From positions 159,285,167 through 159,349,166 of the forward strand of contig NC_080672.1 of assembly GCF_030247195.1 (NCBI RefSeq): a DNA stretch of 64,000 bases, read 5' to 3'. Position 1 is the stretch's first letter. Each line of letters begins with the position of its first letter. The stretch is from Topomyia yanbarensis (Eukaryota > Arthropoda > Insecta > Diptera > Culicidae). The position numbers and the translations under genes were made by a program. Below the pieces are notes generated by a model. The model did not search any database and was not told where the DNA came from. It saw nothing but the letters and a program-made list of their open reading frames with translations. Positions 35,925 through 49,138 of the stretch are shown here, one piece after another.

Positions 35925-37369
35925 GTGCTTTAACTCATTTTATAATTGGTTAATAATAATTGTCAGCCGACCTACATTGACTGATAACGATTGCTGTGGC
36001 AGGCGATAATTAGCGGTTAAACACTTCGATTAATTATTTTAATTGGTTATTTTATCGTGTGCTGTGTGTTAATGAGCATGTAGGTATTGTCTTTCGCGCA
36101 CAAAGTTGACAGTGACAGTGACGAAAAAGTTAGGAGAGAGCATAAGTTTATATTCTAAAATGCATTAACAATGTGCTTGCGTATTTAAGCATTTCGATTC
36201 GGAGGTAATTTACAATTGTTTGTAAAGGGCGGAAACCTGCGATAAAATTAATTTGGGATGTTCAGTGGTTGTTCTAATTGAATCTACAACAATGTCTTTA
36301 TTCATAAAACCGACAATATTTAAATAATAATTCTAGAAATCCCACTGTTCGTTTTCTCTTTCACTGGTGCCAAAAGTTAGGTCGAGTGATATTTCACTGC
36401 ACTCTAAACTAGGAGAATCTATGTAGTTACACTAATTAATTTTAAACATTTGAGATGCCATCCATTGAAATGGTTTCAGCTTTTCAAGTAGATGGCAGCA
36501 GTGTCGTAAATCTTAGGAGACCTCCCAACTAATCCGGCCAATAAGGACGAAAATTACTTCTGCCTTACGCTCGAAAGAGCAAACAAGCGATCGTTTGCAA
36601 GAACTTCTTTCTTCCGTGATGACCTACAAGTATATGCACATTAGTGTGTAAACAGATTAGAAAACTACTGCCCGTGAAATTACTTTTCCGGGTGCCTTTT
36701 TTCTTGATTTATCTCTATAGTCGGTTCTGGAGCTGGCTCACTACCAGACGGAAGATGAAGTTGCCCATGAAGCGAAGAATTACTCAATCGCCTCACCGAG
36801 GCTTTATTGCCGAGTGGTCGCATGGCGCGTGGACTATTTAATTTCGGATGGAGGATTGGGACAGAAAATGCTCTTATCCCCTGGCGTAATCACATCGTGT
36901 GGTTATAAATGGAACAGGGCGCTGCTAGATACGTAATTTCATCAAAAGAGTGTCTTTTAAGTCAGTTTCCTTAAACGAAAGTAAATTAGAAATTGAGGAG
37001 GTCTAATGAGCTTGGGTCTCTGTTAACAATAAATAACTTAAAGAAGCTTTACGTGGACATTTTCTCTGACATCCGATTTACAGGACAACGAGCAAAAAGT
37101 TTTCTACTTGATAAGTGCAGCGGGTCTCAGGTATACCACCAAAAGGTGTTATGCAACCCTACCATAAATAGCTTCTGCATGGCTTCCTTTTTACAAACAT
37201 TTACATTGCCTTGTAGTCTATGTATTTCACTTTGTTCTTTTCCAATAAAAAAAAACCGATTTAATCTATCTGCCAGTTAGATGAGGCATTTCTTAAACAT
37301 ATCACTGTTGAACCATTTAATTCGCTGAACCAACTCTAGAGATGAACAGAGTTTCGAGTCCTGCACGAA
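35925..37369. other. Intergenic, no supported gene
   Basis: Upstream region of the 35-kb OBP gene and beyond. Frames at 36,644-36,841 and 36,993-37,280 (plus) have no recognisable domains or gene signals. No clear repeat was seen. Confidence 0.4.
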
Positions 37370-37690
37370 TAAAATCTCGAATGAACTTAATAAATTTAAT
37401 GAAATAAATAACAAAAATGGTTCAGATCAAATGAATGTTAGACAATATTAAAAAAAATATAATCAATAGAATAATTTTTTTTTCAAACTAGCAAATTGAA
37501 TGGAATGAAGAAAAAAAACTGACTTGGAAAATAGAAATAATAGAGTTAATAAAATGAAAAAATTGAATAAAATACATGAACTGAAAAAAATAAAATATTA
37601 AAATGAACAAAATGAATGAATAAAAGAAAAAAAATGAATGTAATTAATAACATTGTCAAAAATAAATAAATCAAATGAAATGAATAATAG
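37370..37690. repeat. A-rich low-complexity tract (AATGAATAAA-like)
   Basis: The plus strand is dominated by irregular repetitions of AATGAA, AATAAA and AAAATGAAT with runs of A. There is no fixed unit, so it is best described as degenerate simple sequence. Confidence 0.7.
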
Positions 37691-40600
37691 GGATAAAATT
37701 AACCCTTTCACGCCCAACTTTTTTTTTCTATCGCTCATAGGGTTTCAAAACAGTTTTTTCTTAACAGTGTTGGAATAAAGAAACGAATTCTGTTATTCCG
37801 GATGTCTAGAAGCTGCTCAATATTTAGCTTTCGAACCTCAAAACACGTCTCCTGCAAAAGTTCAATAGCTCAATTGGTCGGTAAAGGTAGTCGAAGACAG
37901 TCTAAATTGTTATCAGTTTTCGAAAAAATTTTTTGACAACGAAGATATATTGAAACCCAATGACATTGAGAATTGATTACGAAATTCTACGGTTTTACTG
38001 AGAGCGCATTTTCCCATATGTTATTGAATTGGTAAAATTTCGTACAGCGAAATGGGCAATAGCCTGGCCATTTTTGCAACATCACTCGATCTCGAAGAGC
38101 GCCGGGCTGAAAAAGTTTCCTTTTAGCCTAATAAAAACACCTGTTAAATTTAACACCGATCCAAGAACAATTAATGGACCCGCAAATGGATTGAAGTGAA
38201 CCAAAGGCAATTTTATTGAAATTTTGTACTTGTTCGCTTTTTTCCTTAGATAAACTATTTTAACCTCCTTTAGCTATTGGGGTCAACATGACCCCAAATG
38301 AACTTTCAAAATGCGATAACTTTTTAAGTTTTGCACCTAGAAGTTTAGAATTTCTTGACTTTTTTCTCTTTGATGGAGAGCAACGATTTTTACGATTTCA
38401 AAATTTTCGCTCATTCCTGAAGGGCTGTACAAAAAAGTTACGAATAAGGTGTTAGCGGGTCATATTGACCCCGATTTCGAACTCAGTTTTAAAACACATT
38501 TTCAACCAAATCTATATGTACTTAATTTGTTTGTTAGAGTTTCAAGTTTCAGTTTCTGGTAAATATTACCGTTTTTCACCTGGTTGGTAGGTGGGAATCG
38601 ATGTTGAATGGAGTCATGTTTGGCATCTATAGATGTATGCAGAACCGTCGTCATAAATCACAGGTTTATTGACAGAATACTAATAATAAACACGAACAAA
38701 ACAACATTGAGGATGTATACATTTAATTTGTACAGGATACGATCGATCTTGGAAGTCCCGCATTACGATTCCGATGCCAATTCAGGGGGTACAATAGTAT
38801 ACCGCCGGAATCGGCCAAACATGACATAAACTAATTACAGTTCAGAATAGATAATATTTTAGCTTTAAAGGACCACTTCAACGGAAAAAATGCTTGGCCA
38901 CGGAAAATACTTTAGGAACACTGTTGATTGCTTTGATGGTTCTGACAAGACAGACCAAGCAAAAATCTAGCGGTTTATTTGAAAAAGTTACTTTTTACAA
39001 ATTTGTATACACTGAGAAAAAAATATGCGGAGTTAGCATATTTTCTGTTTCCGTCTCTTTTATTCTGCTGTGATTTTTATGCATTTTTAGCATGTGCTTC
39101 TAGGAAGCATTCAATGACGGGAAGAGCAATTTACAGCTGAAGAGGCAAGAGGCAGATAGAAATATATGCTATCGATGACTAAATGGTGTTACACTCAAAT
39201 GTTTAGTAAGATCACTGCGGTTGTGTGCCAAATATGTTTAGTTTTATCTTACAAATCTAGTTCCTAATTTGAAAAAAACACTGTTTCGACCAAAAGAGCT
39301 GAATATTGAAGATGTTCATGATGTCCAGAGGTTAGTCACGAATTTCGCAATTACTATGTACATTGTCGTTATATTAGTTGATGAGGTTTCTCTCTGATTT
39401 TTCGGGCATAATAATGTCACTCACGTTTATAATTTGAGGAGCTTAGTCACAAATTTAATATCCGTTTTGCTTTGTATATTATATGTACAATTTATAATTA
39501 TTATATACTTATAATTATAATATTCCAAAATTTTGTGAAATTGTTCACGTGAAAATTTCCAGACCTGGTGCATTGGTGAAATTGGAAACGTATTTAAATT
39601 TTGTGAATTATTTTACGAATAAGAAGGGTTTATCGTGACTAACATACTCGGAATCAGGAATCAGTTTACGAGGCTTGAAGGGATCCATGAATATTATTTC
39701 GTGAAACTAAAGCAGTAGTTTTATAACCTCATCCACAACCACAAAAACCTGATCATGATCAAGATATAATAAATCATTAATCAGTTCACGTCAAACCGTG
39801 AACAATGTTCTTAAATTTATGAATAAATTCACTAATCAACACTTGGTTTATGAAAAATGTTCATCAACTAGCTCACAGACAGTAAAAACGATTTGTCAAT
39901 GACTAAGCGGAACCCGTGATGTTCATAATAAAATCAAATGTCTCCAAAAATAAAGCAGCGTTACAGAAAAATGAACACGTTTATAAAACTCGTGAATTTC
40001 TGTTAACGGTCCTGTTTCCGAACGTAGAAACACGATTATTCTAGAATTCATGGCACTTTATTTCTGAATTGGGGAAAAATGTCGGTATTGCGATACAAAT
40101 TGGTCGTCCTTACAAGCATTTTTATTTTCATAATAGGCCGATCAGTCACTTCATGAAAACTCTCGAAACCGAAACAGTTTTCATGGACGACGGAGATAAC
40201 AAAAGGCGAAACGAATATATATTAATACTAATAAGAATTAATAATATATACGCAGCCATACTGAAAACAATATGGTTAAAATAAAATGGAAAAATCTAAC
40301 TGGCAACTTCCTGATGCCAGTAAAATGCTGGTGGGCTCGGGTCTCCCAATATTCCAACTTGCGACTAAGTAATACGCTCAGTTGTCACGTGTCTGTTGTT
40401 CCTGTACTCCCGCTTTCCAGGTTTTATAACAAATTTCGGATCTATTTTGAGCTATTCAGTTTCAGTCTCTAATTTCCAGTAAATCGTATGTTACGGCATC
40501 AGAAAGTTCGAAAGTTACCGATTTAAAACATTCGACACACATGTTGCTACCTAGTTTGCTCGGAGTCATCGAAGTTGAATACCGTAAGCTCTTATTACAA

Positions 40601-43412
40601 ATTGTAGTTGATGTAGATGTACGTTTGTGGGTTCATATTTTCAATCTCAAACATATAATTTTTTTCGAAACAACCATGACGACAGTGAACATTTTTTACT
40701 TTTTACTTTTATATTACAAAATAAATGCTTTCTTAGATAATGTTCAGTGGAAGCCCATTGATATTTAGTTAGTGGTTGTGTGTAAAGTAATTACAATGCG
40801 TCTTGGAGAATCTAAATAAAAAACTGATCAATATGATTCGAAATGAATTCAAAGCGTTTGTATATACGATTGACTATGATCATGTTGCAATATTACCAAA
40901 TGCCTGGGAGACGTTGGAAAAACATGACCCTACAAAATTTCAGTGTAAATCCGAGATCAGATACCGGAGGTACTGATACCTAAACACCAAGCTTTCAATA
41001 TGTGAAAGGAATATATCTGTCATTTTTAAATGGCATCAGTAAAATCAACTTACCAGTGCTACGATCGGCTAGCAGACGGCAATCGGCAGACGGATCTTGC
41101 ATGCAAACATGGATACGATGGTTATCCGCGTACATATAAAGCGATGTTGATACGTAACGAATGCTTACACGGGTTTTCCCAAAAAATATGTTCTAGCTTA
41201 TCCATCGATTCTGTGTCTGTGCTGACCATAATAAATAGAGTTTTTGCAACAGGAATAAATGCACGATGATGTGCAGAAAGTTTGGTTGAAATTGGTTAAA
41301 CATTTTGAGAACTAACATCCAAACTGAACATCCAAATTCATAAAAGACACTATATGAAATCCACTTGATATTGTCCTATGAACTGGTGATAGACAGGGGA
41401 AATCATGTTGCAATACTTATAATAGTTGTAACACAACTTTGCACACGTAATTTAACAACTTTCACAGTTAGGCACAAATCTCCGGCTACATACAAGGAAC
41501 AGGGCATTTGAGCCAATATATTTTGATTCCTGATTCACCTTGAACTGAATACCTTTAGTGAAAAAAGATTAACTATTCGTGGTATAATGCAGATGTTTTC
41601 AAAAAGTGATTCATCGATATTGAAAGTTGCGTTCAATACATTTTGTTGGCTGAACTGAATTTGGACTAAGTTTTACATGACTGTAGTCCACCTCATTTGT
41701 TTCGACTGTTGAAGACAGATATAAAAGCCGCCTGTCATTGATCGGATAGTAAGACGGATGTGGATGGTCCGAATAATCCTGCTGACAGTTGTATTTCTGA
41801 CACTAATTTATCTTGAAAACAGCTCCACATTTTCATTATACTCTATCATTAGTGTTGGAATGGAAAAGATCAACATATCAAGCATTTCGATATTTTTCGC
41901 AGTGTATATTTTCTAAAATTGATATAAACTCTTTTCAATTAGCATGCTTGATAAAAGCATTGATGTCAATGAAGTCATGTCATTTGAATTAACAAACAAA
42001 CCAAATTGAAATGTTTACACAATGTAACAAATGTTCGATTACGAATGGTCATTTATGGAACGATGTTTTCAGAAAATTCTACATTATAAATAGGGAAAAA
42101 TTCATATCAATATTGATGATCAAAAGGAAATAAGCTAGATACAATGCTTATTTTATTGAGATATGTGTATATGCTTATAAGCACATTTTGCAATGTTCAA
42201 CGTTTTCTTTTGACCATATATTATCCACATTTACGCTGTGCATGCAAACTATTACAAACACCATAGTGTTGCCGATATGGATGTAAATAAACATCCCTTC
42301 ACCCAAATCTTTCGGACAGGAAATTCCAAATTTTTGAGTACTTTTTGTGGAAGCAGTGAATTGAAAAGGTTACTTTGGAATGTCACAAAGGGATCAAGGT
42401 ACGTTCAGTATTATCTTTTATTTATTTACGGAGATAACCTGACTAGAAAATTGAGCTACGAAAATGAGCCATGTTGATTGGATTTATACAGGACCAACAA
42501 TTTTCTGGACAGGAAATCTTTGTAATAAATGCATATTTCGTTTTTCGGTAAATTCCTAAATATTGTTTCAACTTCATTTTAGGTAGTAAGATGATTTCAA
42601 CGAAATTGGAGCGATATTTACGGAGAAACAATTTATTTTGCGGAGACGTCACATAACCACAGTTTTCATTGAAGTGGTCCGTTAATCGAATTTCTCGTCC
42701 GGTTGAAGTAAAAGGACGTCGCCACACTATTAAAAATACTAATAAATATTAAATAATTTAATTTCTTATTTCCTAATTATATATTGCAACTGATAATTTT
42801 ACGCCATGGGCAGTATAACTTAATTCTTGCAAAAGAACACAATTTCTCACTAGAATTTTGTTACTTGGTGATCTGTGTATTCATATACCACCCAACATCT
42901 ACCTTATGACTGAACGCAATGTTTAATCCAACGGGTCAATACATAAACTCTGTTAAAATTTTACTTTGAAGGAATGTAAAATTTTTGTCTTTGAAGTGAA
43001 CATAATATTTTTTTGGAAAATAGTCGAGTAATTTCGCAAAATATGTTCGGAATCAAATTTCTTGAATCACGTAGATGTGTTTTCATGTTTTGGATATTCA
43101 AAATCATAATATTACTTTTTATATAACGGTTTCATTTTTAGGTATTGAAAATTGGTTAGTGCGGAATAAAAATATAAATGTTTAATATATACGCCGTTCG
43201 TAAAGGGATTTAGACAACCTATGGCTTGTCAGAAAGTCAAATTACTTTGTATGATAGTTATTTGCTTACAGCATATCACTAGTTATTTGCTTAAAATGTA
43301 TCTCAGAATGTGAAGAACATATCCGAGAACAGAAATAATAGCGTTTAATGGTCAAATCGGGCATTTAGTTTCGTTTATATCGGTTCAGCCATTGCTGTGG
43401 TAATTACATGAC
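37691..43412. other. Intergenic, repeat-rich in places, no supported gene
   Basis: At 38,279-38,295 GGGGTCAACATGACCCC is a perfect interrupted palindrome, and a related GGGTCATATTGACCCC lies at about 38,459, which suggests a repeat of about 0.2 kb. From about 39,330 to 40,020 there are many GTGAA/TTCAC and TTCATGAA-like repetitions in both orientations, consistent with old foldback sequence. Short frames at 38,608, 40,069, 40,272, 40,541, 41,030, 42,238 and 42,443 have no domains I recognise and no neighbouring exons. Confidence 0.4.
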
Positions 43413-43415
43413 ATT

Positions 43416-44592
43416 AGTGTACATTAGAGTGACAAGAAAAAAATGACCCCTATCGCCCCCCTGACTCGATTCCTAGTCCCACCAGGAGTACTTGCTCCAA
43501 ATTTGAAGCAAATCGGACAAGTCTAGCTACCGGACCAACGCTCCTGAAGTTTGCATGCGATTTTTCAAGAATTTACATGGAGAAAACACACTAGCTCGCA
43601 ATTTCACCACTAGATGGCACTGTATGCAGCTTCTTATCACTGTAAGTGAAAATAAGAAAGATAATTTAATTGTCTACAACTTTGTCGAAGACTGCTAGTT
43701 AATCCGTGATTAAATTTCTAAAGAAGTGATGTCTGAGTCAGTTTTGCATGGAGCCTATCAGTGCATGGTTGTGTATCAGTACTCGATTTCTACGAGCTAA
43801 ACATTATTGTGAATTAACGGTTAGATTTAGCTCAATAGTATGTTGAGAAGAATTATATTAATTAATACGAGTCATGATTTGGATAGAACATTTTAGTTCG
43901 ACATGTTACCGCATAGAGGGCACCAGCACTAACTTTTCAACGGAGAGAGATAGAAATTGGATGTCTTCTACAAAGTTGTATTTCAGTAATTTTTCATTTT
44001 CATTCATTTTTCAGTAATTCTTCCGAGCATCTCGATATTCTATCTCTCTTTTATGAAAAGTTTGTGTTGGCGTCCTGTATGCGGTTACAAGTGGAACTAA
44101 AATTTTCTAACCAAAACGTGACTCGCATTATTTACTATAATTCTTCCAAACATACTGTTCAGCTAAATCTAACTGTTATTTCACAAAAATGTTTAGCTCG
44201 TTGGGATCTAGTACTGATGCACAACCATGCACTGTTAGGCCCTATGCAAACTGACTCAGACATCACTTCGTTAAAAGTTTAATAACTTCTTTCAGCGAAG
44301 CATGATTGACTAGCAGTCTTCGACAAAGTTGTAGACAATTATCTTTCTTATTTTCACTTACTGGGATAATACAATGCATACAGCGCCACCTAGTGGTGAA
44401 AATACGAACTAGTGGGATGTATCTACGTAAATTGTCGAAAAATTCCATACAAACTTCAGTAGCGTTGGTCCGCTAGCTAGACCTGTCCGATTTGCTTCAA
44501 ATTTGGTGCAAATACTCCTGTTGGGACTATAAATCAACTCAGGGGTGGGCCGATCGAGTTTTCAAAAAGTCATTATTTCTCTGGGGAGTCTA
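43416..44592. mobile_element. Foldback element R2, copy 1
   Basis: The left end TAGAGTGACAAGAAAAAAAT is inverted at the right end (GTCATTATTTCTCTGGGGAGTCTA, shown here in two parts by its core CATTATTTC and GAGTCTA). The two halves are largely reverse complements of one another: GGACAAGTCTAGCTACCGGA versus GCTAGACCTGTCC, and CACTAGATGGCACTGTATG versus CATACAGCGCCACCTAGTG. The element is therefore nearly one long inverted repeat of about 1.18 kb. The frames at 44,064-44,282 and 44,263-44,448 are readings of the arms, so it is non-coding and non-autonomous. Confidence 0.75.
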
Positions 44593-45776
44593 GTGTACAT
44601 TAGGGTGACAGGAAAAAAATGACCCCTTTCGGCCCACCTCTGCGTCGATTCCTAGTCCCACCAGGAGTACTTGCACCAAATTTGAAGTAAATCGGACAAG
44701 TCTAACTACCGGACCAACGGGCCTGAAGTTTGTATGGGGATTTTCAACAATTTACATGGAGAAAACCAACCAGCACGCATTTTCGCCGCTTGGTGGCACT
44801 GTATGCATCGTATTATCACTGTAAGTGAAAATAAGAAGGATAATTGAATTGTCTACGACTTAGTCGAAGACTGCAAGTAAATCCGACTTTGTGAAAAGAA
44901 GTTATTAAACTTTTAACGAAGTGATGTCTGAGTTAGTTTTGCATGGGGCCTCATAGTGCATGGTTGTGTATCAGTACTCGATTCACACGAACTAAACATT
45001 TTTGTGAAATAATCGTTAGGTTTAGCTCAATGGTATGTTCAGAAGAACTATAGTAAATAATACGAGTCATGCTTTGATTAGAAAATTTAGGTCCACCTGT
45101 TACCGCATAGAGGGCGACAACACTAACTTTTCAAGGAAGAGAGATAGAAATTTGGTGTCTTCTACAAAGTTATAGAACAGGCATTTTTCAGTATTTCTTC
45201 TGAACATCTTGATATTCTATCTCTCTTCTATGAAAAGTTAGTAGTGGCGCCCTCTATGCGGTCACAGGTGGAACTAAAATTTTCTAACCAGAACATAACT
45301 CGTATTATTTACTATAATTCTTGTAAACATACTATTCAGCTAAATCTAACCATTATTTCACAAAAATATATAGTTCGCGGGACTCGAGTACTGATACACA
45401 ACCATGCACTGCTAGGCCCCATACAAAACTGACTCAGACATCACTTCAGTTTAATAGCTTCTTTTAACATAGCCGGATTTACTAGCAGTCTTCGACAAAG
45501 TTGTAGACAATTAAAATATCTTTCTTATTTTCACTTACAGTGATAATACGATGTATACAGTGCCACCTAGCGGCGAAAATACGAGCTAGTGAGTTTTCTC
45601 CATGTAAATTGTTGAAAAATCCCATATAAACTTCAGGCACGTTGGTCCGGTAGTTACACTTGTCCGATTTGCTTCAAATTTGGTACAAGTACTCCTGGTG
45701 GGACTAGGAATCGACTCAGGGGTGGGCCGATTGAGTTTTCAAAAATTCATCATTTTTCTGGGCAGTCTAGTGTACA
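44593..45776. mobile_element. Foldback element R2, copy 2, directly abutting copy 1
   Basis: It has the same structure and length as copy 1, starting TTAGGGTGACAGGAAAAAA and ending TTTTCTGGGCAGTCTAGTGT. The junction with copy 1 is the shared TAGTGTACATTAG, with no intervening sequence. The copies differ at many scattered bases, so the duplication is not recent or has not been homogenised. Confidence 0.75.
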
Positions 45777-45900
45777 TACATACAGATACACACGCACACA
45801 CACACAAACCTTGTTCTAATTTGTCCAGCTGAGTCGATTGGTATATGAAACTTGGCTCTCCTGGCTTCGGAAAAAGTTTTTAAAGCTGGAGCGAATCCTA
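45777..45900 (-). repeat. Microsatellite plus conserved module shared with M1
   Basis: Just beyond R2 copy 2, CA-rich repeats (45,777-45,806) are followed by CTGAGTCGATTGGTATATGA and a CTCTCCTGGCTTCGG block. In reverse complement this is the order module, spacer, (GT)n seen in M1 (GGCCCGGAGGGCC, ATATACCATTCGA, TCAGTTCGTCGAG, GT repeats). Confidence 0.55.
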
Positions 45901-47814
45901 TACATTTTTTGTAAGAAATGTAAAAAGGTGAAACTCGCTAGACGAGAACTCGAACTCAAAGTTGAACGATTACGATAGAAGCGCGGCAATTAATTTGGTT
46001 AGGTTTTTCATAGCTCGTTCAGGCGTAACGAAACGAATTCGTTTTACATATATTTGATATTTGGAATTGGAATGAAATAATTTAGTTTTTCGAAATTTTA
46101 AATTTTGATGCTTAATTTTTGGACGGTCTCCGTTATGGGGTCGTGAATAATTGAACTAAACGAGAAGAAAACTTTCGTCACGAATTCAACCAGTACTGAT
46201 TTGCCTGACGAAGTAAATTTTTCGAATGGAACTCGAAAAGTTCCATCTCGTAGGCACTGGGCAGCAGGAACTAATCAGATCAAAGGATTTGAAGTATGCT
46301 AGCAGATTGAGTTTAGCACGGAGAAAAGGTTGTTGATGAAAGTTCAGCTGCTACTGGTTTGATGTGACAGTAAAATATGAAAAACTTTTTCTCTGGTTAT
46401 TAACGAAATTAATTGGATCAATGGACTGAAGTGATGTCGTGATTTTTGGGGGATCGCCGGAGAGATGTTTTTATATTTGCCTTGAAATAAGGGATTGAAC
46501 GGGCTGACAAAACTTTTGATACGAATTTTGTTTTTGTGACATTTACCAAGGTACAGTTACGTGCAGGGCCGGCGTCACACTTTTAGGCCGAATGTGTAAT
46601 AAGAATAGGGTGAGAGGTCTATTAGTAGGGATTTGTTCCATTTTCACAATACAGACGCTTGCATTCCATTCATATTAAACCATTTGCAGTGCGTTTGTGC
46701 AAATGGAATTGTGGTACATCGATGTTTTCAAATGTGTGTCCGAGATACATGCGTGGTAGATTTCAATTTTCTGAATTGCTACAAAATTTCGAGTGCGTAA
46801 TTACCCACTCAGTTATTTTCGAATGGGTAGTACTACCCAAACTACCCACGTTACCGCTGGCCCCTGGTAATGTGCAAAGAATTATCATAAGGTTTTTAAA
46901 TCATATCAAGGGTGATCGGTTTATAAATGAAATCATTAGTAAATGTATGTACTCATCAACTCCTACTCTACGAAACTATCGAACTCCTGTCAAAATGAAT
47001 ATTTCCGATTATGTGTATATTTGCATAACTTATTTGATACTGAGCTTATCTAGAGTAAAGTGCCTATTTTCACCTTATTAATTTATTAATTACTCGGTCC
47101 ACAATCGTTGGAATGCGTATAACGTGGCATCAACAGCTTTGCTTCGTTTTAAATACCAATCTAATAACACAAATGTCCTGAAAATGACGAAATTGTCGTG
47201 TTTGCGCGCAACGAATTGAGTGCCCCAATTGTCGCCCTACCGTTTGACCCAATGCGTTGAACAAACATGGCAGAGCGTGCTCTAACCAACGACTTCAAAT
47301 GGGTAGGGTGACAATAGAAACCTGGTGACAATGGGCTTATAACCTAAAACAAATATTGGTTGTGACCAGTTTAATTTGAAAAAATATTTAATATATAAAT
47401 AATAATTTTTGAAAGTTTATTATCTGATCATTACATTGAGAACTTAATTTTTTAAATACATAAAATAATTCTAACGCATAAGACATTGAGCCTGTAAAAG
47501 TTGAAATTGCTTTATTCATAATAAAATTACGTAATTAAGAAAAATGTAACTATTCCTGTAACTATACCAGTCTAATCGATTGATGAAATAAATAAATAAA
47601 TAAATAAATATACACTAAGTTGGAAACGAAGAATCTCTTAGTGAAAATCTTATAGTTGAAAAATCATGTCTATATCAAATAAAATACCTGCATGAAAACA
47701 TCCACATAGGAACGGATGAAAAATGACGTTTTCTGTTGGCCTCTAGTAACCTCTATCAATTATTCGAATAGCCACTAAGTTCAAAATGAAGAAAATAAAA
47801 AGTATTGTCAATTT
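45901..47814. other. Intergenic, no supported gene
   Basis: The longest frame (46,659-47,081, plus, 140 codons) has no recognisable domain, no flanking splice or promoter logic and ordinary intergenic composition, so I do not call it. A short (AAAT)n tract lies at 47,585-47,611. The GC-richer patch near 47,095-47,335 may be a repeat fragment. Confidence 0.4.
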
Positions 47815-48398
47815 AACGTATGCGGAATGAAATTTGGACAACGCTTCCAGCATTAAAACAAAAATGCAACCCTGCGCAAAGCACCATACTAAACGTCATA
47901 CTCTAGGCACACTTATTTCAAATATCCAGTGTTAATTTCGACCCACTAGGATATACCATGTGAACAAAATGGCAGCGAACGCCCAATTTGGTACTTAGCT
48001 ATTATGCCAAAAAAAGTTTTGGCGCATTGGAGGATTATGGTATATATTTTGTACAAAAGGCTGATATCCCTCCAAATGTACCACAACTGCATCCAAATGA
48101 GGTTTTTCGGAGATAATATGAAGCAGAGAGTAAATGCTCATAATTTTCGACATAAAACTTACAAAAATGATAATCAAAGTTAAGAAAGAAATTAAAAATA
48201 TGCCAACATCAATTTTTTCGACTCCTTTGCAAAAAGTTCCTGCAAACTGTCGTAAAGCTTCTCGAATGAGCTCAAATTTTTTTCTACATTAAGTTAAAAA
48301 GCTGACAAATATTTTCATATAGAAAGAACATTTAATAAAGGGTTTTCTACAAAAAAATTGCCTTTTGAATTTTGTCCAAATTTTATTCCGCATACGTT
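47815..48398 (+). mobile_element. Tc1/mariner-like element remnant with 27-bp terminal inverted repeats
   Basis: The left end AACGTATGCGGAATGAAATT (from 47,815) is matched by its reverse complement AATTTTATTCCGCATACGTT ending at 48,398, one mismatch in 27 bases, flanked by TA as expected for this superfamily. Inside, the plus strand at 48,000-48,116 reads DIPPNVPQLHPNEVF, which resembles the PPN.PQ.RPIE.FW segment around the last catalytic acidic residue of IS630/Tc1/mariner transposases. After a frame shift it continues FFGDNMKQRVNAHNF. Most of the transposase is deleted, so the copy is dead. Confidence 0.65.
48000..48180 (+). pseudogene. Transposase C-terminal fragment (IS630/Tc1/mariner type), frameshifted
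   Basis: Two adjacent frames together resemble the C-terminal catalytic portion of the family. The first (48,000-48,116) ends at TAA after HPNEVFRR. The second, offset by one base, begins FFGDNMKQRV and includes AHNF and KTY. The glutamate in PNE would be the family's last acidic catalytic position if the alignment is right. There is no upstream DDE domain and no plausible start codon. The opposite-strand open frame at 47,995-48,177 is the shadow of this fragment. Confidence 0.6.
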
Positions 48399-49130
48399 AG
48401 TGACTATTTATAAAGTGCCTTTGAATATTGAATTAAATGGCGTAATACAATTTTGTATACAAGGACTCATTCTTAAGTTATGAACTTTAATAACAAAGAA
48501 AATTAAAAAGTGCTTGAAAACATTTTATATGGTCAATATCACATTGCTTCGAAACCGTCAGCTTTGGAGGTTTAGTATTTTCGGAAAATTTTGTAACGTA
48601 AAACATCTGATAAAATAATTTTAGCGCATAATCTTCCCAGACTAATGCATTAATTCTTCGCACAAATTTAGTCTCGAAAAACTTGGCGTCCTCAGAAAAG
48701 TTTTCGAGAATTTCATTACAAATAACGTGGCTGAAGAGATGGATGCTCCATATATTGAGGGTATCGACATATATTAGGCTATTTGCGAAAAAGAACCTTC
48801 AAAACAAGTTATTCTGATATTACTGCGTATGATCAATCTCCTGCTGTTAATAAACAATAAAATAAACATTTTATCCAAGCCATGTATCTCTGAAGCTTAC
48901 AGCAATACTGATAAAAACTGAATTTAGGAAAAAAAAATTAAATCTCGATATGCTGCATACATAGAGCTTTCATATCTTCAATAAAAATGTTTTAAATGAA
49001 ATTCCCAACAACTTTGTTGAAAAGTTGATTTGCCATGATTATTTCTAGGAGTGTTCATCACTAAAATGATTATATCAGAAGATATTTTTTATGTTAAGAA
49101 AAATGCTGCTAAATTTTCACTGAAACCTAC
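48399..49130. other. Intergenic, no supported gene
   Basis: AT-rich sequence with no recognisable frame or repeat structure. Confidence 0.4.
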
Positions 49131-49138
49131 CAATCAGA

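Noticed and set aside
36780..36840. tRNA-like segment (TTGCCGAGTGGTCGCATGGC)
   Set aside because: It resembles the D-arm of a tRNA, but I could not find a matching acceptor stem, anticodon arm or T-arm.
46659..47081. 140-codon plus-strand frame, the longest non-repeat frame in the window
   Set aside because: No domain, signal peptide, exon neighbours or promoter arrangement that I can recognise. A frame of this length can occur by chance in 64 kb.
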